Positions 31,879 through 40,768 of a DNA stretch of 64,000 bases are shown one piece after another. The DNA is from WTJY01 sp045105475. GTDB lineage: Bacteria > Chloroflexota > Anaerolineae > Promineifilales > Promineifilaceae. A model generated the notes under the pieces. That model was not told the origin of the DNA and did not search any database. It saw only the letters and a list, made by a program, of their open reading frames with translations. The first letter of the stretch is position 1, and each line of letters opens with the position of its first letter. The position numbers and the translations under genes were made by a program. The stretch is from assembly GCA_045105475.1 (NCBI GenBank), contig JBGCDP010000037.1:1-64000 (forward strand), read 5' to 3'.

Positions 31879-33720
31879 ATGACCGCAATATACGATTCAG
31901 AAGCATCACAATGGCGCAAACGGCGCGAACAGCGGATCAACGACTTACTTCCTGAAGAAGAAGACGATTTAGAAAACGTTGACCCTAAACTACTTTTCCG
32001 ACTTCTTGTTTTTCTAGAACCTTATCGAATGCAGGTGGTTTGGGCCGTCGTTTTCATGATCATTTCAGCCATGATCGGGGTTGTGGCTCAACCTTGGATC
32101 ATCGGCCAAGTTTTTGACCAAGGGATTGAAACTGGCTCTATTCCAGATCTGCGGTTTTGGGTATTTATGTTTGCTGCCTCGGCCCTGATCGAGCTGGTTG
32201 CCAACAAATATCGCATTTCGATTATGGGCATCGTGGGTGGCCATGTTGTGGCTGATGTGCGCGCCAGACTGTACAACCATCTGCACAGTCTGTCGTTGAC
32301 CTTCCATAACAATTACAGCGTCGGCCGGATGATGAGCCGCCTGCTAGGCGATATCACCATGTTGCGCGACTTCATCACATGGTCCGTCACAGGTCTTTTC
32401 CGTTCAATCTTTAGCTTGTTCGGCATTATCGTCGTCATGCTCATCATTAACTGGCGTTTGGCCTTGATTAGTTTTGCAGTGATTCCGATTTTAGTCATCG
32501 CTACCAACTACTATCGGATCAATATTCGCTTAACTTATCGGGCGGCTCGTTCGCGCAGTTCACTAATTTCAGGCTATTTTAACGAATCGATTTCCGGCAT
32601 TCGGGTAACCAAGAGCTTCACCCGTGAAGAAGAAAACTTTGGCTTTTTCGATCTGCTCAATTCAGATTTAAAACGTATCAACTTTGAGGCAGCATTCTTA
32701 ACTGCGATTTTCTTCCCCTGTGTTGAAATTGTGGGTGCACTCTCTGTTGGATTGGTTGTGGTCTTTGGCGGCCAGTTTATCTTGGGTGATCAGGCTACGC
32801 TGACGGCTGGTGAGTTGATTGCGTTCATTTTATACGTGCAACGCTTTTTCGAACCGATCCGTGAGTTGGCTCAACGTTTCAACGTTTTCCAAGGGACGAT
32901 GGCTTCGACCGAACGCATCTTTGGTCTGCTTGATACTGAGCCTGATTTAGTAGATTCACCTGACGCTTACGTGCTACCTGCCATTGATGGCACGGTTCGT
33001 TTTGAGGACGTTAACTTCCGCTATAAAGGTAGTGAGTTGATTTTGAAGGGTGTCACGTTAGAGGCCCAACCGGGTGAGCAGATCGCTCTCGTTGGTGAAA
33101 CAGGTGCCGGTAAAAGTACCGTGATTCGGCTGTTGGCTCGTTTTTATGATGTCAGCGACGGCCGGGTCACGATTGACGGCCACGATATTCGTGATGTGAC
33201 CGTCGAAAGCCTGCGCCAGCAGATGGGCGTCGTATTGCAAGACACCTTCATGTTTTCTGGCACCATTTTGGACAACATTCGGTACGGTCGCTTAGATGCA
33301 ACAGATGAAGAGGTGATCGCGGCCGCAACTGCGGTAGGTGCCCACGAGTTTGTACTGCGCATGCCAAACGGCTTCCAAACAGAAGTGGGGCAAGACGGTG
33401 GTAACTTGAGTGTGGGGCAAAAGCAGATTTTGTCGTTTGCTCGGGCACTATTAGCAGACCCTCGTATTTTGGTGCTAGATGAAGCGACGAGTAGTGTAGA
33501 CACCACGACTGAAAAGCAGATTCAGGTGGCGTTGGAAACGCTGATGAGTGGCCGGACATCGTTTGTGATCGCCCATCGACTGAATACCATTGTGAATTCA
33601 GACAAGATAGTTGTGCTGGATCAGGGGAACATTGTTGAGCTCGGTACGCACGACGAGCTATTGGCTGAGAAAGGCCGCTACTACAATCTGTACACGATGC
33701 AATGGAGTGGCGACGAGTAA
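31879..33720 (+). CDS. ABC exporter half-transporter with intact catalytic site
   Basis: A 613-residue partner of the preceding gene, with an acidic 30-residue N-terminal extension, six membrane helices and a nucleotide-binding domain. Walker A GETGAGKST (about 405), Walker B ending LVLDEATSS with the catalytic Glu (about 534), and the H-loop VIAHRL are canonical, whereas the signature reads LSVGQKQ. In a heterodimer this variant signature faces the degenerate Walker sites of the partner, so one composite site is consensus and one degenerate, exactly as in TM287/288-type exporters. The genes are separated by 3 bp and surely co-transcribed. A hairpin terminator follows. Confidence 0.94.
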   Translation: MTAIYDSEASQWRKRREQRINDLLPEEEDDLENVDPKLLFRLLVFLEPYRMQVVWAVVFMIISAMIGVVAQPWIIGQVFDQGIETGSIPDLRFWVFMFAASALIELVANKYRISIMGIVGGHVVADVRARLYNHLHSLSLTFHNNYSVGRMMSRLLGDITMLRDFITWSVTGLFRSIFSLFGIIVVMLIINWRLALISFAVIPILVIATNYYRINIRLTYRAARSRSSLISGYFNESISGIRVTKSFTREEENFGFFDLLNSDLKRINFEAAFLTAIFFPCVEIVGALSVGLVVVFGGQFILGDQATLTAGELIAFILYVQRFFEPIRELAQRFNVFQGTMASTERIFGLLDTEPDLVDSPDAYVLPAIDGTVRFEDVNFRYKGSELILKGVTLEAQPGEQIALVGETGAGKSTVIRLLARFYDVSDGRVTIDGHDIRDVTVESLRQQMGVVLQDTFMFSGTILDNIRYGRLDATDEEVIAAATAVGAHEFVLRMPNGFQTEVGQDGGNLSVGQKQILSFARALLADPRILVLDEATSSVDTTTEKQIQVALETLMSGRTSFVIAHRLNTIVNSDKIVVLDQGNIVELGTHDELLAEKGRYYNLYTMQWSGDE

Positions 33721-33746
33721 ACCGAAAGCCGGTCTGCTTCGCTAGC

Positions 33747-33795
33747 CAGTATTCGGTAGATCAGTGTGTGACACACGCCGATCTACCGAATACTG
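33747..33795. terminator. Bidirectional terminator, copy 2 of the TATTCGGTA hairpin family
   Basis: CAGTATTCGGTAGATC (33747-33762) pairs perfectly with 33780-33795; the loop contains an inner GTGTG/CACAC pair. It separates the convergent exporter and lipoprotein genes and shares its stem core with the hairpin at 9273-9323. Confidence 0.75.
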
Positions 33796-33811
33796 ATTCA
33801 CCGCCTACTTG

Positions 33812-36283
33812 TTATTGTGTTGCCTTGTACGGCAAACAATCCTTTTCTGAATTTTCCTCGAACACCAGCGTTTCACTCCCTGCATCATCAACCGTATAGC
33901 CTGTATTCTTGATTACCAGACTGCCATCATCCTGCTGAATGAATTCGCAAACTTGTCGTCCAACTGGCTTTGGACCATCAGGCGTTACCCGATAGCGGCC
34001 GAAAACATACAGCGTGGCTGAGCCTCGATAGAAGGTCTTGATGTCACCATCGCCGACAAACTCAGGTGAGATCAGTTCGTCGTAGGCTAAATTTTGCACG
34101 AAGCTGTTGCTGGCAGAATCGTAGAGCCAGTAGAAGTAGCTGATGTTTGGCCCGGCCGGGGTGAACTGCACAAGGCGAAAATCGGTGAATCCATCTAAGT
34201 TGATGTCTTCTGCGATAAACGACCCGTCGTTGTAAAAAATCGTTCCAGCTGTGCGGATGTTTAAGCGTTGACGTGTGGTGCCGTTTTGAACCAAGTCGAT
34301 TCCATTGATGACAACCCCGCTATTGTCGTTTGACTCGACGTTTAATACGGCCGTCGTCTCTCCCCACGGATTTAGCACAATCGCCTCATCTAGTGTGGCG
34401 CTGCCGCCTTCCCATTCGACGCTACCTTCGATCCCATAGGGCAAACATTCTTCTGTCGAGTTTTTCTGAGTCACAATCGTTCGATTGCCTGCAGCATCAA
34501 CTGAGTAAAGGATATTCTCAATGATCAGCGAGCCATCATCTTGCGGCTTAAACTCACACGACTGCCAGCCGATCAGCACGGGGCCTGCGGCCGTGATGTC
34601 GTAAAGCATTTGATCTGAGGAGGCAAGCCCTAAAGTCGAACGACTCATGATCTGATTGTTGGGCAAAATTTCCGGCCGCATCAGCACATCGAACGCTTCA
34701 TTGCGGACAAACTGATTCGAGGCTGGGTCCCAAAGCCAATAGGCAAACGGGATGTTGCTCCCGGCCGGGCGAAATGCGGCCAAACGTAAATCAGTGAAGC
34801 CATCAAAGTTAATGTCTTCCGCTACAAACGTCTCATCTGAAAGGAAAATATCCCCTTGTGTCTGAAAATCGATTCGTTGTGTGGGGGTGCCGATCACTGA
34901 GCTGGGTGCATACAGGTCAAAACTTTCAACGATAAAGAAACTTTCATTAGATACCTGACCATTGAAAATAACCTGTGTGTCACCCCACGGATTTAACGAG
35001 ACAACCCTTGCGCCGGTTTCACCACCGCCGCCACCACTTACAATCGGTTCGTTGCGGATGGTGAGTGACAATTCGTACCAATTGCCCTGGTGGCCGGGGC
35101 CAATCTCTAGGATATATTCTCCCCCTTCTGATAGAAGGCCAGTAAAGATTAACGCTTGAGCTATGTCTGCTTTGTATTCGATATTGGTTCCGGGTTTGTA
35201 TAAACGCATCGGAAAATTACGCAAAGATATGAGCGATGCATTTAAATATTGGCCTTCTGCCACACCCAGTCGGTAACTGTGTATGGCATAGCTATTAAAC
35301 ACTTGATCAATTGACGCACTATCAGCCCCTGGCTCAAACTGAATGGAGCCAACCACTTTGGCCGGTGCCGTTGTCGTTGGATCTATAATCGATACCGTCA
35401 ATTCATACGGGCCTGCGGGCCCTCCAACTTCGATGGTGTAGTCACCAGCGGCCGGGAGTGGCCCTGTTGTGATGTTGTTCGACCCACCCCCTGGAAAATA
35501 ACTGTCATCGTTGGCACTGTTATAGGTGACGAATGTTGAATTCTCAGGGCCGTTCAGCGTAATGCTCATGATTTGCCCTTCGCCAGCGCCAAGCACATAT
35601 AGATTGGGCGTGCCAGCATCCCCTGTTAGCGTTCCTTTGATCGTTGCGCTGACAGCACCTGGCTCAAATTGAATCCGGCCGTCGTTTTGCTCAATCACCC
35701 CTGTAACTGGTTGATCTGGTGCTTCAGGTGTAACAATATCATCTGCGACTGGATTAGAAAGAGCCGCTTCAAATGAAAAAGGAGAGCCTGCTGCACCGTT
35801 AAAAAGCCTAAATTCATATGTGCCACTCACCGGAATCGTCCATTCTCGTCTACCTACATCTGATCGATCGATACCGATTGCTTCATCATTTTGAAATAGA
35901 TTGAATCCGATATTAGGCTCACCTGATAGCACGACAGTCAGGACTTGCCCCGCCTCTGCCGAAAATTGGTATCGATTGGGTTCACCCTCTCTACGTTCAC
36001 CACTTGCCGCAGCCACAGCGCCTTCGCCTGTCTCTGTAAATGTTAATGAGGTGATGCCGTCTGTTTGGCTTTGACTAGCGCTTGGCTGATCTGTATCGCC
36101 TGAACTATCAGGAGTCACTTGATCTGACTGCACCTCTATCACTGGCGTTTGTGAATCTGACGGAACGGTTGGTGTTTCTGGTTGATTTCCACCACACCCC
36201 ACAAGTAGCAGCAAGACTCCACAATAGAAAAAGGCCATAGAATGGCCGTCAATCAATTTTCTCAAGAAACTATTTCTAAACAT
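33812..36283 (-). CDS. Large lipoprotein: three pre-peptidase-like domains and two XAC2610-like repeats
   Basis: An 823-residue lipoprotein. AGGAGA lies 8 bases before the ATG, and the lipobox LVGC gives C30. After a Pro/Ser/Thr/Gln-rich linker, three beta-rich modules of about 90 residues (about 80-170, 205-305, 315-410) share features such as IQFEPGA-x-SA and GEYILEIG/GDYTIEVGG turns, resembling bacterial pre-peptidase C-terminal domains. Residues about 425-627 and 628-823 are two copies of an XAC2610-like module, each with NPWG near its start, EDIN-x-DGFTD-x-RL, a Y-W-L-x-D strand and CEF-x-QDDGSL; each ends with the same E-x-CLPY sequence. It is exported and membrane-anchored, probably binding ligands or proteins at the surface. 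No catalytic motif is seen. Confidence 0.8.
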   Translation of the reverse strand: MFRNSFLRKLIDGHSMAFFYCGVLLLLVGCGGNQPETPTVPSDSQTPVIEVQSDQVTPDSSGDTDQPSASQSQTDGITSLTFTETGEGAVAAASGERREGEPNRYQFSAEAGQVLTVVLSGEPNIGFNLFQNDEAIGIDRSDVGRREWTIPVSGTYEFRLFNGAAGSPFSFEAALSNPVADDIVTPEAPDQPVTGVIEQNDGRIQFEPGAVSATIKGTLTGDAGTPNLYVLGAGEGQIMSITLNGPENSTFVTYNSANDDSYFPGGGSNNITTGPLPAAGDYTIEVGGPAGPYELTVSIIDPTTTAPAKVVGSIQFEPGADSASIDQVFNSYAIHSYRLGVAEGQYLNASLISLRNFPMRLYKPGTNIEYKADIAQALIFTGLLSEGGEYILEIGPGHQGNWYELSLTIRNEPIVSGGGGGETGARVVSLNPWGDTQVIFNGQVSNESFFIVESFDLYAPSSVIGTPTQRIDFQTQGDIFLSDETFVAEDINFDGFTDLRLAAFRPAGSNIPFAYWLWDPASNQFVRNEAFDVLMRPEILPNNQIMSRSTLGLASSDQMLYDITAAGPVLIGWQSCEFKPQDDGSLIIENILYSVDAAGNRTIVTQKNSTEECLPYGIEGSVEWEGGSATLDEAIVLNPWGETTAVLNVESNDNSGVVINGIDLVQNGTTRQRLNIRTAGTIFYNDGSFIAEDINLDGFTDFRLVQFTPAGPNISYFYWLYDSASNSFVQNLAYDELISPEFVGDGDIKTFYRGSATLYVFGRYRVTPDGPKPVGRQVCEFIQQDDGSLVIKNTGYTVDDAGSETLVFEENSEKDCLPYKATQ

Positions 36284-36662
36284 TTTAGCGTCTCCTAAAT
36301 TTCATTTCCTTGGTAATAGATAATAGATCGTGGTTTATCCATGCAAAACCACAGAGTGGACAGATGCATTATTGAAGGCATGAGGCTTGGTTTCCAGCTT
36401 CAATGATGCGGAATAAGCGTTTCCAATTCGTTATCAATTGTTTCGGACAATTGTTTTTTGAAGATCGCCTAAGATATCTGTTTTCAACCGTTTCCCAAAA
36501 TCTAAGCCTTCTCTATACCCACCGCTCAACAGAACGTTTCGCAGTCACACTGTCTTTATGACCAAGACTGTGCCGATTGGCACTCCGTCATATGACTGTC
36601 TTCAAACTATGCTTCTTTTATATTCAATTTAACTCACTTGAAACAGCTTTGGAGGCAAAAAG
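36284..36662. other. 379-bp divergent intergenic region with repeat copy 1
   Basis: It holds the 41-bp repeat at 36557-36597, and a small palindrome CAATTGTttcggACAATTG near 36440. GGAGG 8 bases before the 36663 ATG is a strong ribosome binding site. Otherwise nothing recognisable. Confidence 0.45.
36557..36597 (+). repeat. 41-bp repeat, copy 1 (contains TTGGCACTCCGTCATATGAC)
   Basis: It matches 37681-37721 at about 34 of 41 positions, and at 26 of 27 over its right-hand part. It contains two small palindromes, GTGCCgattGGCAC and GTCATATGAC. It ends 65 bp before the membrane-protein gene. Confidence 0.7.
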
Positions 36663-37667
36663 ATGCAACAGACAGCAACATGGTATGAAGAACGGAAACA
36701 TCGCACCGCTCATAATTTTATAGAAAAGATTTGGAATACTTCACCGCTCCTAACCGCAGTGACCATAGGGTATGTTCTCTTAGTTGGTTTCTGTTTGATC
36801 GGTTTGGTTATTGACGGCCGAACAGTATTGGGTGAGCCGGTCTGGATCAAGCCGCTTAAATTTGCTATCTCTAGCGTTGTCTACTGCGGCACAATCGCTT
36901 GGATGATGACTTATGTCGTCAACCGCCGTTGGGTCGGCCGAACAATTGCTGGAGCCAGCGCATTTTTCATGGTGATTGAAATAGCCTGTGTCGTTATTCA
37001 AGCGTCACGAGGGGTGCGCAGTCACTTTAATTTCAGCACAGATCTTGATGCAGCTATTTTTGGTGTCATGGGGCTGATGATTACCGCACTATGGGCAGTC
37101 AATTTCATCCTCATCATCGTTCTAATGTTTCAACCATTTAAAGATTTCGCTTTCAAGACCTCACTTATTTTGGGAATGATCGTCGCCTTAATTGGCGGAG
37201 CAATCGCGATGCCGATGCTTAATCAGACTACGGCCGCTCAGCAGGCGATTGAAGACAGCGGAGAAAGATCTAGTTTTCAAGGTGGCCACACACTTGGAGC
37301 CGAAGACGGTGGTGAAGGGCTTCCATTTGTTGGTTGGAGCACAACACACGGCGATTTACGCCCAGCCCACTTTTTAGGATTACACGGATTACAGCTTATC
37401 CCGCTATTGGGAATGTTTATTAATCGACGTTGGAGTCAATTCACAGTCGGCCGACGGACGTTCATGGTCTTCATCGGCGCAATGGCTTATCTAGGAATCA
37501 TGTATGCCTTATTTCAACAGGCGATGAACCAACTGCCAATCACTAGTTTTGACACGGTTACCACGCTCATTCTAATTTTAGTCACTGTCTCATACGGAAC
37601 TTTGTGGAATATGGCAATCAAAGGCGGCCGGACACAGACAGGGCAATTAGCAGAGTCATATCGATAA
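36663..37667 (+). CDS. Polytopic membrane protein of unknown function
   Basis: I do not recognise the family. The protein has 334 residues and about eight hydrophobic helices (for example residues 29-50, 65-85, 95-112, 130-157, 166-187, 245-262, 270-290, 297-320). A hydrophilic loop of about 45 residues between helices 5 and 6 includes GERSSFQGGHTLGAED and GDLRPAHFLGLHGLQLIPLL; the two histidines of that last stretch are candidates for a metal or heme site. EPVWIKPLKFAISSVVY after helix 1 also looks conserved-type. GGAGG precedes the ATG. It is bordered by 41-bp repeats, the second of which precedes the GIN-domain lipoprotein gene, so the two may share regulation. Confidence 0.72.
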   Translation: MQQTATWYEERKHRTAHNFIEKIWNTSPLLTAVTIGYVLLVGFCLIGLVIDGRTVLGEPVWIKPLKFAISSVVYCGTIAWMMTYVVNRRWVGRTIAGASAFFMVIEIACVVIQASRGVRSHFNFSTDLDAAIFGVMGLMITALWAVNFILIIVLMFQPFKDFAFKTSLILGMIVALIGGAIAMPMLNQTTAAQQAIEDSGERSSFQGGHTLGAEDGGEGLPFVGWSTTHGDLRPAHFLGLHGLQLIPLLGMFINRRWSQFTVGRRTFMVFIGAMAYLGIMYALFQQAMNQLPITSFDTVTTLILILVTVSYGTLWNMAIKGGRTQTGQLAESYR

Positions 37668-37680
37668 ATTAGCCCCTGCA

Positions 37681-37721
37681 TATGACTTAGAACATGCCGC
37701 TTGGCACTCCGTCATATGACT
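37681..37721 (+). repeat. 41-bp repeat, copy 2
   Basis: Second copy of the element at 36557-36597, in the same orientation, 13 bp after the membrane-protein gene and 125 bp before the GIN-domain lipoprotein gene. CATATGACTTA is itself repeated at both ends of this copy. Confidence 0.7.
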
Positions 37722-37797
37722 TAAAAATATCTAAACTAAACGTAGTACTGAAATAAAGCAGACGACTGATTCAAATCAAGACTCTGCATAGCACAAG

Positions 37798-37822
37798 GGC
37801 CGGATAATCTTCATCCGGCCCA
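37798..37822. other. Leader hairpin before the GIN lipoprotein gene
   Basis: GGGCCGGAT (37798-37806) pairs perfectly with ATCCGGCCC (37814-37822) around a 7-base loop. It is followed by an A-rich stretch and AAAAGGAAG just before the ATG at 37847. It could stabilise the 5' end of the message or act as an attenuator; no U-tract follows on the plus strand. Confidence 0.5.
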
Positions 37823-37846
37823 AAAATAAATAAAAGGAAGAAAATC

Positions 37847-38566
37847 ATGTTCAAAAAATTAATCACCATATTCGTTTTAATCACTGTCATTGCAAGCTTT
37901 GGCTTAGTGGGGTGTGCAGTTGCAGTTAGAGGGTCGGGCGATGTCATAGAAGAAACACGTGAGATCAGCAATTTTGATCGTGTTGCACTTGATGGTATGG
38001 GCGAAATCATTCTCACTCAGGGCGAAACGACCTCATTGATTGTTGAAGCTGAGGACAACCTGATGCAATACATTAAAACGACTGTCAGAGGGGATGAATT
38101 AACAATCAATATACAATCCCGTCGGCCTATTATCCCTTCACGATCGATCAAGTTTTATATCACGACTCCTAATCTTGAAGCTGTCTCAGTTGATGGCGCT
38201 GGTGTTGTCAGTATCGATGAGCTGGATACAGATTCTCTAAAATTAAGCATGGATGGCAGTGGCTACATGAACATCGATGAGCTAGATGCCAGTGAATTAC
38301 TAATCGACATCAATGGGCTGGGCGATTTAGATGTTGCCGGTTCAACCAATTCGCTTGAAATCGATATTGATGGATCGGGAAATTTCAACGGCCGCAACCT
38401 TGAAAGCCAAACGGCCTCAATTGATATTGATGGGTTGGGAAATGCAACAATCAATGTTGAAAACAGCTTGGACGTCAACGTAGACGGTAGCGGTCAAGTT
38501 ACTTATTATGGCGATCCGGTTGTGTCACAAGACATCAACGGCTTGGGTCGAGTTGTACGGAAATAG
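37847..38566 (+). CDS. GIN-domain (DUF2807) lipoprotein
   Basis: A 239-residue lipoprotein: signal sequence with lipobox LVGC (C23), then a right-handed beta-helix of the head-GIN/DUF2807 family. It starts with the typical GSGDVIEETREISNFDRVAL and EIILTQGETTSLIVEAEDNL. The helix coils repeat a motif of the form I-D-I-(D/N)-G-x-G-(N/D) about six times between residues 120 and 235. Such proteins are anchored outside the cell; adhesion has been proposed but biochemical function is unknown. A leader hairpin and AGGAAG precede it, and a strong terminator follows 60 bp after the stop. It may be co-regulated with the preceding membrane protein via the shared 41-bp repeat. Confidence 0.88.
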   Translation: MFKKLITIFVLITVIASFGLVGCAVAVRGSGDVIEETREISNFDRVALDGMGEIILTQGETTSLIVEAEDNLMQYIKTTVRGDELTINIQSRRPIIPSRSIKFYITTPNLEAVSVDGAGVVSIDELDTDSLKLSMDGSGYMNIDELDASELLIDINGLGDLDVAGSTNSLEIDIDGSGNFNGRNLESQTASIDIDGLGNATINVENSLDVNVDGSGQVTYYGDPVVSQDINGLGRVVRK

Positions 38567-38624
38567 AATGGTTGAGGATCTAAAAGAACTGCCTCTTTGT
38601 TCATTTAGATCATGTTAATCTCAT

Positions 38625-38655
38625 GCCCGCCGGATTTTTTGTTCGGCGGGCGTTT
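38625..38655 (+). terminator. Hairpin terminator after the GIN lipoprotein gene
   Basis: GCCCGCCG (38625-38632) and CGGCGGGC (38644-38651) form an 8-bp GC stem, followed by GTTTT. Confidence 0.85.
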
Positions 38656-38729
38656 TCGTTCCTGGAAAAAACATCTAAAACACGATACGATGCACAAGGT
38701 TTAACCTCAGGCTCGATTAGGAAATCGCT

Positions 38730-40061
38730 ATGGAAAATGATTCTGAATTAACAAAGATCGATATTTTATTTGATCAGCTATCCCGCTTTCAAAAACAGAT
38801 CAGCCGCATACTCCCTAAAAAAGAAAAACGGGTCTCGCAGCAGCTCCCGATTGTCAAACCTGTACACCCTAAAATTACGGCACTTTTATTTGTAGCAGTG
38901 GCTCTAATAACATTTGTTTTTATCGTTCTTGAATTCTTCATTTTCGATATCCCTAGTCGCACTTTAACGGGTGACATGCTCGCGTTGAACATCACTCTAG
39001 TGAGCGTGTTTGGCAGCCTCTTTCTCTTCTACATCGTGTTTGATCGATTCCCCGTGTTTGTCAACATTCTGGTTTTTTTGCAAACATCCATCCTTGTTGC
39101 GCTGATGGTTCTCAATCCAGGAAGCTCAACTGATTTCATGGTGCTTGGCTTCCCACTCAGTGCAATGGCGGCTTTCTTTTTGCCAACAGGGAATGCCGCT
39201 TTTTGGTTGGTTTTATTCTTTGTTATTGGCGAAGTGAATGTAACTTATCTATTTGGGTTTGAAGAAACATTAAGCTATGCAACCTCGGCCGGCGCTTTTG
39301 CTGCGTTTGGTGTGGTTGGGGCACTTGTCCGGCGTAGTAACGAAGCTTACTACTCGATTGAAGCTCTGTATGACGAGCTACATGGCACCCACATGCAGCT
39401 AACCCGCTATTCTGAAGGGGTGCGTCAGCTAGCCGTATCTGAAGAGCGGAACCGGGTAGCGCGTGAGATGCACGACTCATTGGGTCATTCGCTAACGGTT
39501 GCTGTTGTGCAACTTGAAGGGGCTGGACGATTGATTCCGAAAGATCCCGATCGTGCAGTTGGCATCATCAGCAACATGCGTGAGCAGCTAAAAAACGCGC
39601 TCACTGAATTGCGCACGACGTTGGCTCAATTACGGTCAGATGATCCTGATGAAGTGGTTGGTAATCTGGCGATGGCACTCACAGAGTTGAAGCTAAACTT
39701 TATGCAAGCGACAGCGCTGGAGATTCAGTTGGATTTGCCGGACCATTTGCCATCTCTCGACACTGAGCAGCGCTTGGCCATTTTCCGGGCGGCCCAAGAA
39801 GGGCTGACCAATGTTCAGCGGCATGCTGAAGCGAATAAAGTCTGGATCACGCTTGACCCCAACGAGGCTGGAATCACACTAACTGTGGCCGATAATGGCA
39901 AAGGGTTTCCGAAAGAAATTGCTGACGGCCGGTTTGGGATTCGGGGCATGCAAGAACGCGCAGAATTTTTCGGTGGGTCACTCAAGCGTAAAAACCGGCC
40001 GGATGGTGGTGGCGAGCTAATTTTTACTATTCCGTTTGAAATTCCAGTTAGAGATGAGTAA
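38730..40061 (+). CDS. NarL-type sensor histidine kinase (HisKA_3)
   Basis: A 443-residue membrane kinase. About five hydrophobic helices span residues 48-200, with no large extracellular sensor, suggesting sensing within or near the membrane. The phosphoacceptor region is RNRVAREMHDSLGHSLTVAV with H248, the HisKA_3 type. The ATPase domain has the N-box-like EGLTNVQRHAEANKVW, the G1 box DNGKGFP and GIRGMQERAEFFGG. It is 50 bp upstream of a NarL/FixJ response regulator and certainly works with it. The signal sensed is unknown; systems of this layout often control envelope or export genes. Confidence 0.94.
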   Translation: MENDSELTKIDILFDQLSRFQKQISRILPKKEKRVSQQLPIVKPVHPKITALLFVAVALITFVFIVLEFFIFDIPSRTLTGDMLALNITLVSVFGSLFLFYIVFDRFPVFVNILVFLQTSILVALMVLNPGSSTDFMVLGFPLSAMAAFFLPTGNAAFWLVLFFVIGEVNVTYLFGFEETLSYATSAGAFAAFGVVGALVRRSNEAYYSIEALYDELHGTHMQLTRYSEGVRQLAVSEERNRVAREMHDSLGHSLTVAVVQLEGAGRLIPKDPDRAVGIISNMREQLKNALTELRTTLAQLRSDDPDEVVGNLAMALTELKLNFMQATALEIQLDLPDHLPSLDTEQRLAIFRAAQEGLTNVQRHAEANKVWITLDPNEAGITLTVADNGKGFPKEIADGRFGIRGMQERAEFFGGSLKRKNRPDGGGELIFTIPFEIPVRDE

Positions 40062-40111
40062 AGAAGCCTGCACAGGCAGTTCTCTTTTCGCTCATATCTA
40101 CGTTTTAACCT

Positions 40112-40765
40112 ATGACTGAAACAATAAAAGTAATTATCGTTGATGATCAACGTCTCATGCGGGATGGATTGCGCCTGCTGCTTGAGCTAGAAGATGGCAT
40201 TGAAGTTATTGGCGAAGCGGCCGATGGGAAAGAAGGCGTCACCACGTTTCACGAGCTTCAACCTGACATTGTGCTCATGGATATCCGCATGCCAAATATG
40301 ACCGGCATTGAGGCGACTCAAGAAATCCTACGCACGAACCCTAAGGCTCGAATCATCATCCTAACAACGTTTGATGACGACGATTTAATCATGCAGGGGA
40401 TTCAGGCGGGTGCGTTAGGCTACATGCTTAAAGATCTGTCGGGCGAAGAATTAGCGGCCGCCATTCAAACTGTAATGGCGGGCGGCTCTCAGCTTGATGC
40501 CCGAGTAACACGCAAGCTACTGGGGCAAATCACCAATCCAGCCGCGGCGAAAAAACCGGCTAAAGTTGAAACTGACCTTTTGACTGATCGTGAAGTTGAA
40601 ATCCTCAAGCTTGTCGCTGAAGGGTTTAGCAATCCAGAAATCTCACGCCAACTCTATTTGGCGGAGGGGACAGTCAAAAACTATGTGAGCGGCATTATCC
40701 AGAAAATGGACGTTCGTGATCGGGTTCAGGCGGCTATGCAGGCAAAAGAGCTAGGAATAATTTAA
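40112..40765 (+). CDS. NarL/FixJ-family response regulator
   Basis: A 217-residue two-domain regulator. The receiver domain has the acidic pair D11-D12, the phosphorylation site D57 (IVLMDIRMPNMTG), a T/S in ILTTFDDDD and the lysine in YMLKDLSGEE. A linker leads to a LuxR-type helix-turn-helix (LTDREVEILKLVAEGFSNPE ... EGTVKNYVSGIIQKM). Phosphorylation by the adjacent HisKA_3 kinase would drive DNA binding. The following GNAT gene begins 3 bp after the stop, so all three genes probably form one operon. No operator is apparent nearby. Confidence 0.95.
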   Translation: MTETIKVIIVDDQRLMRDGLRLLLELEDGIEVIGEAADGKEGVTTFHELQPDIVLMDIRMPNMTGIEATQEILRTNPKARIIILTTFDDDDLIMQGIQAGALGYMLKDLSGEELAAAIQTVMAGGSQLDARVTRKLLGQITNPAAAKKPAKVETDLLTDREVEILKLVAEGFSNPEISRQLYLAEGTVKNYVSGIIQKMDVRDRVQAAMQAKELGII

Positions 40766-40768
40766 GAG

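Noticed and set aside
36557..37721. The membrane-protein gene as a transposon between direct repeats
   Set aside because: No transposase or terminal inverted repeats, and the repeats sit at promoter-like positions; shared regulation is simpler.
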